This document shows positions 27,559 to 36,997 of a DNA stretch of 64,000 nucleotides, piece after piece (the first letter of the stretch is position 1; each line of letters starts with the position of its first letter). The translations under genes were made by a program, and so were the position numbers. Origin of the DNA: Planctomycetota bacterium (GTDB lineage Bacteria > Planctomycetota > Planctomycetia > Pirellulales > PALSA-1355). The notes under the pieces were generated by a model. It was not told the DNA's origin, did no database searches, and worked only from the letters and a program-made list of their open reading frames with translations. Location: assembly GCA_003389325.1 (NCBI GenBank), contig QQVE01000050.1, forward strand, positions 1 through 64,000. Direction: 5' to 3'.

Positions 27559-29451
27559 TCACGGGTTGTGCGAACACCACGTGCGCCACATTCGGCGGTA
27601 GGCCGTTTCCACGTGCCGCGCGAATCCCGGCGCATCGAGAAGCGGCGAGTCGGTCATCCGCTCGCGCATTCGTGCACGCAGGCCCGCCAAACGCTGCAGG
27701 TCGCCGGCGCAGCGTTGGGCGATATCGAGATACTGCTGCCGATTGTGTGCGATCCACTCGTCGAGCCCGAGGTTCACCAGCGCGCTGCCGCCAAAACGTG
27801 AAGCATACGCGCTCCCCGCGAGCATCACCACCGGAACGCCCATCCACAGAGCATCGCAAGTCGTCGTGTGGCCGTTGAACGGAAAGGTATCCAGCGCAAT
27901 GTCGACGCGCTGGATCAAGCGCAGGTAGTCGAGGTACGGCCGGCGCGAGGCAACTTCCACGCGCTCGGGCTGGACGCCCCGTTTGGCGAAAGCCGCATAG
28001 GCCCGCTCTGCCAGCGGCTCGGACGTGGGTGCCAGCAGGACGAGTCGCGCTTGCGGAATACGAGCCAGCAGTTCCGCCCAGGTATCGAGGACCTCGGGCG
28101 TGACCTTGGCGTAGTTGTTGAACGAGCCAAAGGTGACATACTCGTTCGACTCCGCCGGCAACGGACCTACCGGCGGGGCGTCGTCGGCCGGCTGGTAGCA
28201 GAAGAATGCTCGCGGCAGACGCACCAGCTCCTCGGTGTAAAAACGATCCGTCGTTCCGGGCTTGTCACTCCACGCGTCGGTCAGCCGGTAGTCCATGGCC
28301 TGCATGCCGGTGGTGTTTTGGTAGCCTAGATACGTCACCTGCACCGGCGCCGGCCTGCGGGCGAACGCCAAAAGCCGATTCTCGCCAATATGGCCAGATA
28401 GATCGACCAGGATGTCGATCTGGTCCTCGCGCACCAGCGCGCTAACGGCCGCATCGGGCAAGTGCACGGTCTCGCGCCAGTGATCGGCAGATCCTTTCAG
28501 ACGCTCGGTGGCTTCGTCTCGCAGGGCAGCGGCGACGTCGCTGTAGCAGAACACCTCGCACGCGGCGTGATCATGTGCGGCTAACAAAGGCTCTGCGAAC
28601 GCGTTGACGGCGTGCGAGCGAAAATATGGCGAGACGTAGCCCACGCGCAACCGCCGCTCGGGACTGCGGTCGTTGGAATGCGGTGCGGCCTGTGCGGTGA
28701 GCGGATCGGCGTGCCGAGCCGCCCAAGCGCGGTGTTCGGCCGAGATCGTTTCGGCGTCGTATCCCGGGTGGAAGTTGAGAGCGTAAAGTAGATTGCCGTG
28801 CCAGGCCGCCTCGCCCGGCGACAACTCGACCGCACGGCGAAAGTTCCCGATCGCCTCGTCCAACTGCCCCAGCGACTGCTCGACCAGACCCAGGTTGCAA
28901 TAGGCGGCCCCTAGCCGCGGGTCGAGCTCGATCGCTCGCCGGCTGGCCGCGGCCGAGTGTTCGAACCTGCGCAGTTGACTCCACAGATAGCCAAGGTTGG
29001 CCTGCACCTGGGCCCTCCCGGGCGCGAGCTGCTCGACCTGCTGCAGCTCGCTTAGCGCCTCCTGGTAGTGGCCGCACTGCTGCAGGCATACGCTGAGGTT
29101 GAAATGTGCCCCCGCGTCCTGAGGATTCAAAGCCAGCGCGCGGCGATAGCCTTCGATCGCCTCGTCGAATCGACTCTGACGGCGGAACGTATGCGCCAGG
29201 TTGTTTGTGGCCAGAAATGAGCTCGGCTGCAACTGAAGCGCCTGGGTGAAGCACGCTCGGGCGGCCTCGAGTTGCCCCTGTTCGTCAAGCGCTGCACCCA
29301 AGTTGTTCAACACGTTGAAAGCCATGTCGCCCGCCTCGGCAGGCAAGGCCTGGAGTATCTGCCGGTAGATCGGCACGGCTTCGGCGGGACGGCCGGCCTG
29401 CTGGTGATCCACCGCGATGCGGAAAGCTTCGGAAACGGAAATCTCGGCCAT
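27559..29451 (-). CDS. TPR / GT41 (SPINDLY/OGT-like) glycosyltransferase, array gene 1
   Basis: The shortest of the four (630 residues): about six TPR units (1-215) and a GT41 domain (about 240-630). H280 in FRSHAVNAFAEP and K449 in FNNYAKVTPEVL match the catalytic positions, and PFNGHTTTCDALWMGVPVV replaces the CDCLWQG of its sisters. It shares LTDAWSDxPGTTDR with array gene 2, so genes 1 and 2 form one pair and 3 and 4 another. The ATG at 29451 (MAEISVSEAFRIAVDHQQAG) lies 20 bases after the methyltransferase stop; the open frame continues upstream inside that gene but is not TPR-like. Confidence 0.9.
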   Translation of the reverse strand: MAEISVSEAFRIAVDHQQAGRPAEAVPIYRQILQALPAEAGDMAFNVLNNLGAALDEQGQLEAARACFTQALQLQPSSFLATNNLAHTFRRQSRFDEAIEGYRRALALNPQDAGAHFNLSVCLQQCGHYQEALSELQQVEQLAPGRAQVQANLGYLWSQLRRFEHSAAASRRAIELDPRLGAAYCNLGLVEQSLGQLDEAIGNFRRAVELSPGEAAWHGNLLYALNFHPGYDAETISAEHRAWAARHADPLTAQAAPHSNDRSPERRLRVGYVSPYFRSHAVNAFAEPLLAAHDHAACEVFCYSDVAAALRDEATERLKGSADHWRETVHLPDAAVSALVREDQIDILVDLSGHIGENRLLAFARRPAPVQVTYLGYQNTTGMQAMDYRLTDAWSDKPGTTDRFYTEELVRLPRAFFCYQPADDAPPVGPLPAESNEYVTFGSFNNYAKVTPEVLDTWAELLARIPQARLVLLAPTSEPLAERAYAAFAKRGVQPERVEVASRRPYLDYLRLIQRVDIALDTFPFNGHTTTCDALWMGVPVVMLAGSAYASRFGGSALVNLGLDEWIAHNRQQYLDIAQRCAGDLQRLAGLRARMRERMTDSPLLDAPGFARHVETAYRRMWRTWCSHNP

Positions 29452-29471
29452 CGGCAAGCGGCAGGTTCGCG

Positions 29472-30218
29472 TTAGATGTGGATGTAGCCGACCCGGAGAT
29501 ACAGGGGCCAGGTGACTTTTCGCTGGGCGGCGCTGCCCCAGGCAGCGACCAGGTCGTCGTGCACCAGTGCCAGGGGGTTGCTGCCCTGCTGCTCGATGTA
29601 CGATTGCACGCTGGACCAGGTGCCGAGATAGCCAGTCAGGTCGTCCAGACTCCAGGACGCGGTCATGACGAAATGGGGCGCATCGATCTCGGCGAAGGGG
29701 AATGGGATCTTGCGATAGCCCTGCTCGATGTAGTGCCGCTCGGGCGGCCAATACGTGCCCAGCAGGTCGCCGTAGAGGTGCATTACGACCCGGTCGACAT
29801 CGGGAGTGAGCCGCCCCAGCCCGTAGGCCCAGGCCGCAACGACGCCGCCGTTTCGCCCCACGCGGCGTACCTCGGCGAAGAAGCTTTCGTGATCGAACCA
29901 GTGCAGTGCCTGGGCCACCGCGACCAGATCGACCGAAGCGGCCTTGAGCGGGCAGGACTCGGCGGGCGCCACGTGATACTCGATCTTGGCATGCGGCGCG
30001 GCATGCTCGATCTGCCGGGCGCTGGGGTCGGTAGCCACGACGGCATCGAAGAACTCGGCCAGCGCCTCGGCCGCCTGTCCGTTGCCCGTGCCGCAGTCCC
30101 AGGCCCGACGGCGCGCGGCCGGCAGCGCTGCCAAGAACGCGAACAGTTCGCGCGGATAGCGTGGCCGGAAACGCGTATAAGAGTCGGCCTGCCGGGAAAA
30201 GTGGTCCTTGAACGTCAT
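29472..30218 (-). CDS. Class I SAM-dependent methyltransferase
   Basis: The 248-residue protein starts with FKDHFSRQADSYTRFRPRYP, typical of the UbiE/YcgJ-like methyltransferase_11 group. Motif I is WDCGTGNGQAAEALAEFF followed by the acidic VVATDPS, and LVAVAQALHWFDHESFFAEV corresponds to the motif IV region. The substrate cannot be read from sequence; homologues act on small molecules as well as on lipids or proteins. It sits at the head of the GT41 array, 20 bases before its first gene, so it is likely cotranscribed with it. Confidence 0.87.
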   Translation of the reverse strand: MTFKDHFSRQADSYTRFRPRYPRELFAFLAALPAARRRAWDCGTGNGQAAEALAEFFDAVVATDPSARQIEHAAPHAKIEYHVAPAESCPLKAASVDLVAVAQALHWFDHESFFAEVRRVGRNGGVVAAWAYGLGRLTPDVDRVVMHLYGDLLGTYWPPERHYIEQGYRKIPFPFAEIDAPHFVMTASWSLDDLTGYLGTWSSVQSYIEQQGSNPLALVHDDLVAAWGSAAQRKVTWPLYLRVGYIHI

Positions 30219-30275
30219 GCGGACGAGACTCCGTGCAGCGGACGTGGCGGCAGTACTAGTGTACTACAATTCGGG

Positions 30276-30887
30276 CTAGAACTTCTGCACCCAGGTCCGA
30301 ATCCCCTGCATGATCATGTCCACCGAAACCGTACCGGCGTACAGGGCCAAAACGCGGCCGGCGATCTCAAGATATCCGTGGACGAGCTGGGCGTTGCGTG
30401 GCCGGACGAAATCGTGGATCCACTTTAATGCCAACATTGTCGCCGTGGCCGTCATCATGACAGCCACAACCACGATGCACGCTGTCAGCGGGTCGAGTCG
30501 CTTGCCAATAACGACGCTGGCACTCACGGTGCCCGGGCCGATCAGGACCGGCATGGCAATTGCGCCGACAAGGTGCTCCGAATCGCCGCGCAGAACCTCA
30601 ATGGCGTTTTGTCCGCGAAAGACGAACTGCAACCCCACGATAAGAAACACGATGCCGCCGAAGATCTGAAAAGATGCAAATTCGGCCTGCAACACACTGG
30701 AGAAGATCACGTCGCCCAGCACGGCGAAGAAGCAGAAAACCGCCGCCGCCACGAGCGAGGCTCGAAGCACGACGCGAAGGAAGCGCGGCCACTCGAGCCT
30801 TTGAATTACATCGGCCAGGTAAATGATTGTCAGGAACGGGTTCAGCAAAACGAACAGCAGTGCCGCGGAACGCAAGTAGTCTGGCAT
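30276..30887 (-). CDS. MarC family integral membrane protein
   Basis: This 203-residue protein has six predicted membrane helices and MarC-family features: an N-terminal LLFVLLNPFLTIIYLADVI, a central FGGIVFLIVGLQFVFRG, and the conserved GAIAMPVLIGPGTVSASVVI. MarC proteins are inner-membrane proteins of unclear function, once linked to multiple antibiotic resistance. ATG at 30887. It ends 57 bases before the methyltransferase, so it could be the first gene of that transcript. Confidence 0.9.
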   Translation of the reverse strand: MPDYLRSAALLFVLLNPFLTIIYLADVIQRLEWPRFLRVVLRASLVAAAVFCFFAVLGDVIFSSVLQAEFASFQIFGGIVFLIVGLQFVFRGQNAIEVLRGDSEHLVGAIAMPVLIGPGTVSASVVIGKRLDPLTACIVVVAVMMTATATMLALKWIHDFVRPRNAQLVHGYLEIAGRVLALYAGTVSVDMIMQGIRTWVQKF

Positions 30888-31009
30888 GTCGGAGATGGTT
30901 GCAGAAGGATTTCAGGCGGGTCGCTCGTGAGCGCCTGGTAGGTCGGGGAAGGCTGCTAGTGAAGTCGATCGTAAAAAAGATCCGCCCGAAACGACACCCC
31001 GTTGATTCG

Positions 31010-33298
31010 TCAGGCATTTTCCGCCGCGCCCGATATTGCCGCCGACCCCGCCTGGCGGCCCTTTGCCAGACGCGTCTCGCGTGCAAAGCAGAGCACTGTG
31101 GCCGGCAGTGCCACGAGATCACCCACTAGCGCCGCCACGATCGTGACGCAGGTCAGCTCCGAGAAGAGCGAAATGGCCGGCATGTCGCTGGCCAACATGC
31201 TGGCGAACCCACCGGTCAGAATCACGGTCGAGGCCACCATGGCCGGGCCCACGCCGTCGAGACTGGCACGTACGGCCGACCTCAGCGGCTGGCTGTCGTC
31301 CTGTTCCTGCTTGAGCCGAAACAGAAAATGCACGGTGTCGTTCACCGCCAGCCCCAGGCAGAGGCTGAAGGTCAACACGCTGGTGATTTGTAGCGGCCGG
31401 CCGGAAACGACCAGGTAGGCGGCCGTGACCAGCAGCGGAAACGCGTTGGGCAGCACTCCGATGGCCGCCAAACGCAAGGAGCCGAACCCGATCCACAGCA
31501 CGCCGAGAATCACGATCGCCGAAGTGGCAATGCTACGCGTCAAGTCGGAAATGACGAACCGCATGTTTCGAGCCGCGACGACAACGGTGCCGGTCAATTG
31601 CAGTTGGTAGCCCGCGTGGTCGCGAGCGATTCCCTCAAGCTTCCGCTCCAGGCGATCGAACGCCGGCTCTAGCGCCGCCGCACCGCGATCGGGCACGTGC
31701 GCCGAAATGAGCAGTCGCCGCAAATCGGGGCGAACCACTCGCTTGCGCAAGTGTTCGGGCACCCGGCTCAATTGTTCCGGCCGAAGGCGATCGCCGCGCG
31801 AAAGCGACTCGAGCAGGTTTCGCACCGACGTCGGGCTTGCCAGCAGCGGCTCGCCGTTGAGTGCGGCATGCACTTCATCGACCACATCGTACAGCTCGGG
31901 CGAGCCTAGATCCGCGTCCTGCGGCCAGGAGACGACGACGTAGGCCAACAGCGCCCCGCCGAAGGCCTCGTCGCACTTTCGCATGGCCTGCGACGTTTCG
32001 CTGTCGTAGGGAATCGCCTCGGTCCAGTGGATATCGGATCGCAGCTGCAAAGCGGTGGCAAGCAGCACCGTCGCCACGGCGACCGATGCCGCCCAGGTGA
32101 TCTTAGGGTATCGCTGGGCCTGCACGACCAGCGGGAAGCCCGAAACGTGGTAGATGGGCCACACGTGTTCGGAGCGGGGCACGACCTGCTCGCCCAGCCG
32201 CGTGACGCCCAGCAGCGGCAGGACGCTGATCGTGGCACCGAACGACAGCAGCGATCCGATCCCGCACAGCAGCCCGAACCGCTGCACGCTCTCGGCCTGC
32301 GCGACCATCAGCGATCCCAGGCCGCAGGCTGTGGTCAACGCGCACAACAGGCAGGCGGTGCCCAAGCGCTCGAGCCCCGAAACCACGGCCTGCAATCGGT
32401 CGCGGCCCTCGCGCCGTGCCCGCTGGATGTGCATCATCAGGTGCATGGCGTCGGCGAACCCAATCACGAACACGAGGCTCGGCAGCACCATGTTCAACCC
32501 GTTGATGCGCTCGCCCAGGAAGCCCATCAAGCCGACCGTCCACAGCACGCCGATCCCCGAGGAGGCCACGACGATGAACATCGCGGCGACACGACGCAAC
32601 ATGACCACTCCGAGTACCATGGCCACGGCGCCGCTGAGCATCGTGAACTTGAGCAGTTCTGCCTGCAGCGTGGCCAGGCTGTCGACGCGCACTGCTGCGT
32701 GACCCGCCATGCGGGCGACCAGCGGCGTGCCCTCGAAAGCCGCGTCGATGGCTTCACGCATGTCTCGGCGTACGCGGGCCAAGTAGCTTACCGGCGGCGA
32801 TGGGCCCTCGAGATGGACGATGACCAGCGTCGTGCGTGCGTCGGGCGAGAGCAGTTGTCCGCCCACCAGCGGATGCGCCAGCGCCCGGCCTCGGGCCTGT
32901 TCGTAGCGCGAAGCCTCGGCGTCGGTCAGGGGCACTAACGGCAGCACGCGCGTGCCTTCGCGCTTGATGTTAAGAATGCTGTAGGTCGAGTCGACGCCCG
33001 GTATGGCGGAAAATCGCTCGGTCAGGTCTCGCAGGGCGGCGATCGACTCCCGGCTGATGATGTCGGCACCCGAGACGACGACGATGACGTCGTTTTCGTC
33101 GGTGTCGAACTGGCCGTTGACTTCTTCGAGCAGGGCGAAGTCGCCGCTGTCGGTCTTGAAGATCGTGACGGGATTCTCATCGAAGCTGACACGGGACAGC
33201 CCGACGGCGGCCACCAGGAGCAATGCCGCGACGGCGCCGCCGATGACGGCCGGCTGTGCGGTGACGAGCCGCGTCCACAGCGACCAGGCCCGACCCAT
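31010..33298 (-). CDS. RND-superfamily (MMPL-type) exporter
   Basis: The protein (762 residues from the ATG at 33298) has the twofold MMPL layout: one N-terminal membrane helix, an extracytoplasmic loop, a block of five helices, then the same again. The first helix block carries GLMGFLGERINGLNMVLPSL and VIGFADAMHLMMH; the second carries LTFSLCLGLAVNDTVHFLFR, the D-containing segment expected for proton relay. Members export lipids or hydrophobic compounds, including hopanoid carriers; this substrate is unknown and no adaptor gene is adjacent. A GTG at 33328 (ten residues longer) is an alternative start. Confidence 0.85.
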   Translation of the reverse strand: MGRAWSLWTRLVTAQPAVIGGAVAALLLVAAVGLSRVSFDENPVTIFKTDSGDFALLEEVNGQFDTDENDVIVVVSGADIISRESIAALRDLTERFSAIPGVDSTYSILNIKREGTRVLPLVPLTDAEASRYEQARGRALAHPLVGGQLLSPDARTTLVIVHLEGPSPPVSYLARVRRDMREAIDAAFEGTPLVARMAGHAAVRVDSLATLQAELLKFTMLSGAVAMVLGVVMLRRVAAMFIVVASSGIGVLWTVGLMGFLGERINGLNMVLPSLVFVIGFADAMHLMMHIQRARREGRDRLQAVVSGLERLGTACLLCALTTACGLGSLMVAQAESVQRFGLLCGIGSLLSFGATISVLPLLGVTRLGEQVVPRSEHVWPIYHVSGFPLVVQAQRYPKITWAASVAVATVLLATALQLRSDIHWTEAIPYDSETSQAMRKCDEAFGGALLAYVVVSWPQDADLGSPELYDVVDEVHAALNGEPLLASPTSVRNLLESLSRGDRLRPEQLSRVPEHLRKRVVRPDLRRLLISAHVPDRGAAALEPAFDRLERKLEGIARDHAGYQLQLTGTVVVAARNMRFVISDLTRSIATSAIVILGVLWIGFGSLRLAAIGVLPNAFPLLVTAAYLVVSGRPLQITSVLTFSLCLGLAVNDTVHFLFRLKQEQDDSQPLRSAVRASLDGVGPAMVASTVILTGGFASMLASDMPAISLFSELTCVTIVAALVGDLVALPATVLCFARETRLAKGRQAGSAAISGAAENA

Positions 33299-33328
33299 CA
33301 CGCCCGCCACCCCGCTTCGCTGAACCAC

Positions 33329-33822
33329 GGCAATCGCGCCAGCTTCCTATCGGCGGCATCCACAGGGCGGCGGTCCACGATCATTTCGTCACTCTTAGCG
33401 CACTCGGGTGAGACTGCGGGGCAGGCGGGCCAGTTCTCCCACTTCGGAAGAACCGGCGACGGCTCTTAAACAAGATAGTTTCCATGCGACGCAAGCCGCC
33501 TCCCCCGTTCGAGCCGGGGGAACGGCCGAATCCGTCCATCCGGAAGACCCGTGCCGCTGCCACCAATTTAGCGGCAAATTCGCCCGGCGTCCCGGGGTCC
33601 CTTTCAGCAAGACGCCTGTTGCTGTCGAGGCAGTCGTCGCCTGTTGTGGCTCAAAGCAACCCAAAGCGATCGTCCGAGCGACATCGCGCGTGTGCGATCA
33701 CCGCTCGTCAGCGCAAAATGAGGGAAACCTGGCGAAGCAAGGGCGAATTTCGGGGGCGGTCGTCCTAGAATAAGAAGCCATTCGCATGCCCCCTAGTGGT
33801 TCCTGCCTCGTGAGGATCTTGC
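33329..33822. other. Non-coding gap between RND exporter and PQQ propeller genes
   Basis: This stretch of nearly 500 bases separates divergent genes. It holds a small CCCCCG/CGGGGG hairpin (33502-33520) and no open frame with a ribosome site. No convincing promoter hexamers or RNA gene are visible. Confidence 0.45.
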
Positions 33823-35103
33823 ATGATCAGAACGCTGCTCTGCTCCGTCGTATACGTTCTGTCTACCGCGGCCCTGGCGTCCGCCGAAAACTGGCCGCAT
33901 TGGCGCGGCGAGTCCGGCAACGGCAGTTCGAGCACCGCCCATCCGCCCACGGAATGGAGCGCCACGAAGAACGTGAAGTGGAAAGTGCCGATTCCCGGCC
34001 GCGGCACCGGCTCGCCCGTGATATGGGGCGATCGCGTATTCGTCGTGACGGCCACGCCCGTCGAAGGGGAAAAGGCGGAGCTGCAGGCCGACGGCCAGGC
34101 GCTCCCGAATTTGCAGTTCGAACTGCTTTGCTTCGATCGGGGCACCGGTGAGCTGCGTTGGAAAAATGTCTGCACGACGGCACGGCCCCACCAGGGAACG
34201 CATCCGACGCACGGCTTCGCCTCCGCGTCGCCCTGCACCGACGGCGAGCGTGTGTACGCTCATTTCGGCTCGCGCGGGCTGTATTGCTTCGCGATGGATG
34301 GCGCGCCAAGATGGTCGCGCGACGACTTTGGCCAAATGGAAACGCTGAACGGCTTCGGCGAGGGAAGCTCTCCGACTCTGGAAGGCGGCAAGATCCTCGT
34401 GCCCTGGGACCATCAGGGCCAGAGCTACTTGTACGCGCTGGATAAGGAAACCGGTGAGACGATCTGGCGCGTCGAGCGCGACGAACCCAGTTGCTGGGCC
34501 ACGCCACTCGTGGTCACGCAAGGCGGCCGCAAGCAGATCATCATGAACGGTCAGAACTACGCGCGAGCCTACGACCTGGAAACCGGCGAAGAGCTCTGGC
34601 GATGTGCCGGTCAAACGACCCGGCCGGTCGCCTCGCCGGTGGCGACCGACGATCGCGTCTACGTGGGCAGCGGATTTCGCGGCGCGTTTCTGGGAGCGTT
34701 TCGCCTGGATGGGCGGGGAAACATTCAGGGCACTCCCAGCGTCGACTGGGTGATCGACCGCGACGCGCCCGACATCGCCTCGCCGCTGCTGTCGTCGGGG
34801 AGGATCTACTTCCACAAGGGCAAAACCGCCCTGCTCTCCTGCGTCGATGCCGCCACCGGCAAGCCGCACTACATGGCCAAGCGGATTCCGAACCTGCGTT
34901 CGACGTACGCTTCGCCGATTGCCGCCGGCGGCCACGTCTATTTGACCGGCCGAAGCGGCACCACCGTGGTCATCAAGGACGCCGATGCATTCGGGATCGT
35001 CGCGAGCAATTCGCTCGGCGAAGGGGTCGATGCCACGCCGGCACCTGTCGACAACGAGCTGTTCATTCGCGGCGAGAATCACTTGTTCTGCATCGCGGAG
35101 TAA
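33823..35103 (+). CDS. Secreted PQQ-type beta-propeller protein
   Basis: The 426-residue product has a signal peptide (MIRTLLCSVVYVLSTAALASA) and begins its mature part with WPHWRGESGNGSS, typical of planctomycete PQQ-like propellers. Blade motifs such as LYALDKETGETIWRVER and ARAYDLETGEELWRCAG recur at regular spacing. The fold is shared by quinoprotein dehydrogenases and the BamB scaffold; I see no cytochrome domain, so a structural or binding role is as likely as an enzyme. AGGA precedes the ATG at 33823. It stands alone between divergent and convergent neighbours. Confidence 0.87.
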   Translation: MIRTLLCSVVYVLSTAALASAENWPHWRGESGNGSSSTAHPPTEWSATKNVKWKVPIPGRGTGSPVIWGDRVFVVTATPVEGEKAELQADGQALPNLQFELLCFDRGTGELRWKNVCTTARPHQGTHPTHGFASASPCTDGERVYAHFGSRGLYCFAMDGAPRWSRDDFGQMETLNGFGEGSSPTLEGGKILVPWDHQGQSYLYALDKETGETIWRVERDEPSCWATPLVVTQGGRKQIIMNGQNYARAYDLETGEELWRCAGQTTRPVASPVATDDRVYVGSGFRGAFLGAFRLDGRGNIQGTPSVDWVIDRDAPDIASPLLSSGRIYFHKGKTALLSCVDAATGKPHYMAKRIPNLRSTYASPIAAGGHVYLTGRSGTTVVIKDADAFGIVASNSLGEGVDATPAPVDNELFIRGENHLFCIAE

Positions 35104-35121
35104 GATCGCCGCGGCGCGTAA

Positions 35122-35153
35122 GAAAACGGGCGGTGAGCTGTGCTCACCGCCCG
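35122..35153 (-). terminator. Terminator of the EF-hand gene, possibly bidirectional
   Basis: A perfect 12-bp stem with a 3-base loop (35127-35138 with 35142-35153) is followed on the minus strand by TTTTCTT. It sits between the converging propeller and EF-hand genes and probably stops both transcripts. Confidence 0.85.
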
Positions 35154-35187
35154 CAGTACATCCTACTAAACCGGAACTTGCTTGCGA

Positions 35188-35913
35188 TTAGCGCGCGTCG
35201 TTATCCGACGGGTTGCGGCGGCCGGTACGCGTATTCTGCGACCCTCCGCTCATGCCGTGCTGCTTCATTACGCACTGCTGCAGTTCCTTGCGGCTGATGG
35301 AGCCGTCGCCGTTGTCGTCGATGTCATCGAACCGCGACGTCAAGAACGTGCCTTGCGCCTCCTGCTCGCTGACCTGGTTGTCGTCGTTGTCGTCGAGACG
35401 CTTGGTCACCATGCGAGCCCATTTGGCCAGGTTTGCCTTGCGGCAGGTTTTCACTTCCGAGCGCGTCAGCTCGCCGTCGCCGTTCTTGTCGATTTTTTGT
35501 AGCGTATCGTAGGCGCGCTGCACTTCATTCAGCGACAAATGGCCCAGATCCGCGTCGCTGACCCAGACGTAGATGAATTCGATCGGCTGCATCGGACGTC
35601 GTCTTTCGGCTCGGCGGCCGTGCTGCTGGAGCTCGCGTTTGGTCAGCTTGTCGTCGTCGTTGCGATTGAGCCGATCGAACTCGCTGCGCATGCGCGGCGG
35701 CAATTCCCTGCGGGCCAGGGCTCCGTCGCCGTCGTCGTCAAAGTCCTGGATGAACTGATCCGCCTGCAAACCCGACGAATCGGACTGTTGGTCCGCCGGA
35801 GAACGCGGTTTCGCCGGCGGCGACGAATCCGACTGCTGCTGTGCCATGGCCGTCGTCGTGCCCAGTGCGAGCAAGCCGATCAAACATAGGTGCGTGGTCA
35901 AGAAACGTTTCAT
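35188..35913 (-). CDS. Secreted EF-hand protein with five calcium-binding-like loops
   Basis: The 241-residue protein has a signal peptide (MKRFLTTHLCLIGLLALGTT), a Gln/Ser/Pro linker, and then five EF-hand-like loops: DFDDDGDGALARRE, DRLNRNDDDKLTKRE, DKNGDGELTRSE, DDNDDNQVSEQE and DIDDNGDGSISRKE. Most have the acidic 1-3-5-12 pattern, so calcium binding outside the cytoplasm is likely; the partner is unknown. AAAGGAGGA before the ATG at 35913 is strong. It heads the left end of a run of small envelope-type genes on the same strand. Confidence 0.88.
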   Translation of the reverse strand: MKRFLTTHLCLIGLLALGTTTAMAQQQSDSSPPAKPRSPADQQSDSSGLQADQFIQDFDDDGDGALARRELPPRMRSEFDRLNRNDDDKLTKRELQQHGRRAERRRPMQPIEFIYVWVSDADLGHLSLNEVQRAYDTLQKIDKNGDGELTRSEVKTCRKANLAKWARMVTKRLDDNDDNQVSEQEAQGTFLTSRFDDIDDNGDGSISRKELQQCVMKQHGMSGGSQNTRTGRRNPSDNDAR

Positions 35914-35978
35914 CTTGAGAATCCTCCTTTGCTTATTAAATCCGAAAAGCTTTAGTTTCGGGCTCGGCCTGGCGTGCG

Positions 35979-36158
35979 CTAGGTGATGGCTCTGCCGACG
36001 ACGAGCGCCGTCACGAGCAGCACCACAAACAACACCAGAAAGATGCCGAACAGAATCTTGGCGATTGTCGCCGCTCCAGCAGCGATGCCGCCGAAGCCCA
36101 AGGCCCCGGCAACGAGCGCCACGACCAGCGCGATCAGCGCCCAGTACAAGAGGTTCAT
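35979..36158 (-). CDS. DUF1328 small membrane protein
   Basis: This 59-residue protein has two membrane helices: LLYWALIALVVALVAGALGF and a second after GGIAAGAATIAKILFGIF. The sequence fits the DUF1328 (YtjA) family of small inner-membrane proteins, often stress-associated. The ATG at 36158 has AAAAAGGAG upstream; an in-frame codon further up adds a non-matching tail. It lies between the EF-hand and glycine-zipper genes. Confidence 0.88.
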   Translation of the reverse strand: MNLLYWALIALVVALVAGALGFGGIAAGAATIAKILFGIFLVLFVVLLVTALVVGRAIT

Positions 36159-36242
36159 CGCGTTGCTCCTTTTTGAGTCGATCCAGGCCACGACCGAATG
36201 GCTGCCACCGCAGGTTAAGCCAATGAGAAAGCAAGTGGCCGA

Positions 36243-36710
36243 TTAGTCAATCGCGCGGCCGATGGCAGCGCCGATGCCCGCTCCGGTGCGGCCGCCGAGG
36301 GCGCTGCCGATGTTCGCGCCGAGGTTGCCACCGGGACCGTAGTAGTTGCCGCCAGGCCCGTAGCCGCGGCCGTAGTAACCCGGTCCGTAGTAGCCGTAGT
36401 TCCCCGGCCAACCTCGAAAGCGACCGTCACGATAGCGCCTGTCGAGAGGTCCGCGATAACCCGCCTGGTAGCGACGACGCCCGCGAAACGGCTCCCAGTC
36501 GTCGCCGTTCCACACGGACCAGGTCTCGTTGGGCTGCCAGTACCACCAGCGTCCGTTATGGCGCTTGTAGCGCCATGCGTCGGGGCCGCGGACGAAATCC
36601 GCGACGCGTCCTTCGTCTCGATCGAAGAGCCGCGGATCCCGATCGCGCTCCTGCGCCCAGGCGACTGGCGCCAGCAGCGCGATCGCCGACACAAATAGCA
36701 GGCTGCGCAT
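36243..36710 (-). CDS. Secreted Tyr/Gly-rich protein with C-terminal glycine zipper
   Basis: The 155-residue protein has a signal peptide (MRSLLFVSAIALLAPVAWAQ), a Trp/Tyr-rich core (HNGRWWYWQPNETWSVWNGD), a low-complexity Gly/Tyr stretch (YYGPGYYGRGYGPGG), and a C-terminal glycine zipper (NIGSALGGRTGAGIGAAIG). Such zippers are found in small envelope lipoproteins and membrane-associated proteins. Function is unknown. GAGGAG is six bases before the ATG at 36710; the ATG at 36716 directly abuts it, so the later one is favoured. Confidence 0.75.
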   Translation of the reverse strand: MRSLLFVSAIALLAPVAWAQERDRDPRLFDRDEGRVADFVRGPDAWRYKRHNGRWWYWQPNETWSVWNGDDWEPFRGRRRYQAGYRGPLDRRYRDGRFRGWPGNYGYYGPGYYGRGYGPGGNYYGPGGNLGANIGSALGGRTGAGIGAAIGRAID

Positions 36711-36997
36711 AGACATCTCCTCTCAATAGTGCGGGTGACAGTGGCAGCCGAATATCTCAACCGCTGGCGTTGGCGTGCCTGCAAACTAATTCGCAACTCG
36801 CATGCCGGCAGAAGACTAGCCAACGAAATTCGCGACGTGTTCGGAAAAACGTATCCGTTGTCGCCCGAGGTGCGGAAAGGAGCGCGGCCGGCAAGTGTCC
36901 GCGATGCGCGGTCCAAGCTCGACTTGGTGTTCCGGAGGTCAGTACCAAACAGCCCTCCGCGGATCGAGCGACTACGCCTGGGCGAGCGCTATCCTAT

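Noticed and set aside
22674..29451. CRISPR-like or repeat array across the GT41 genes
   Set aside because: The repetition is protein-level TPR periodicity inside open frames, with no identical DNA spacer/repeat pattern.
32027..32938. 303-codon frame antisense to the RND exporter
   Set aside because: His/Arg/Gln-rich chance frame, no start signal and no homology motif.
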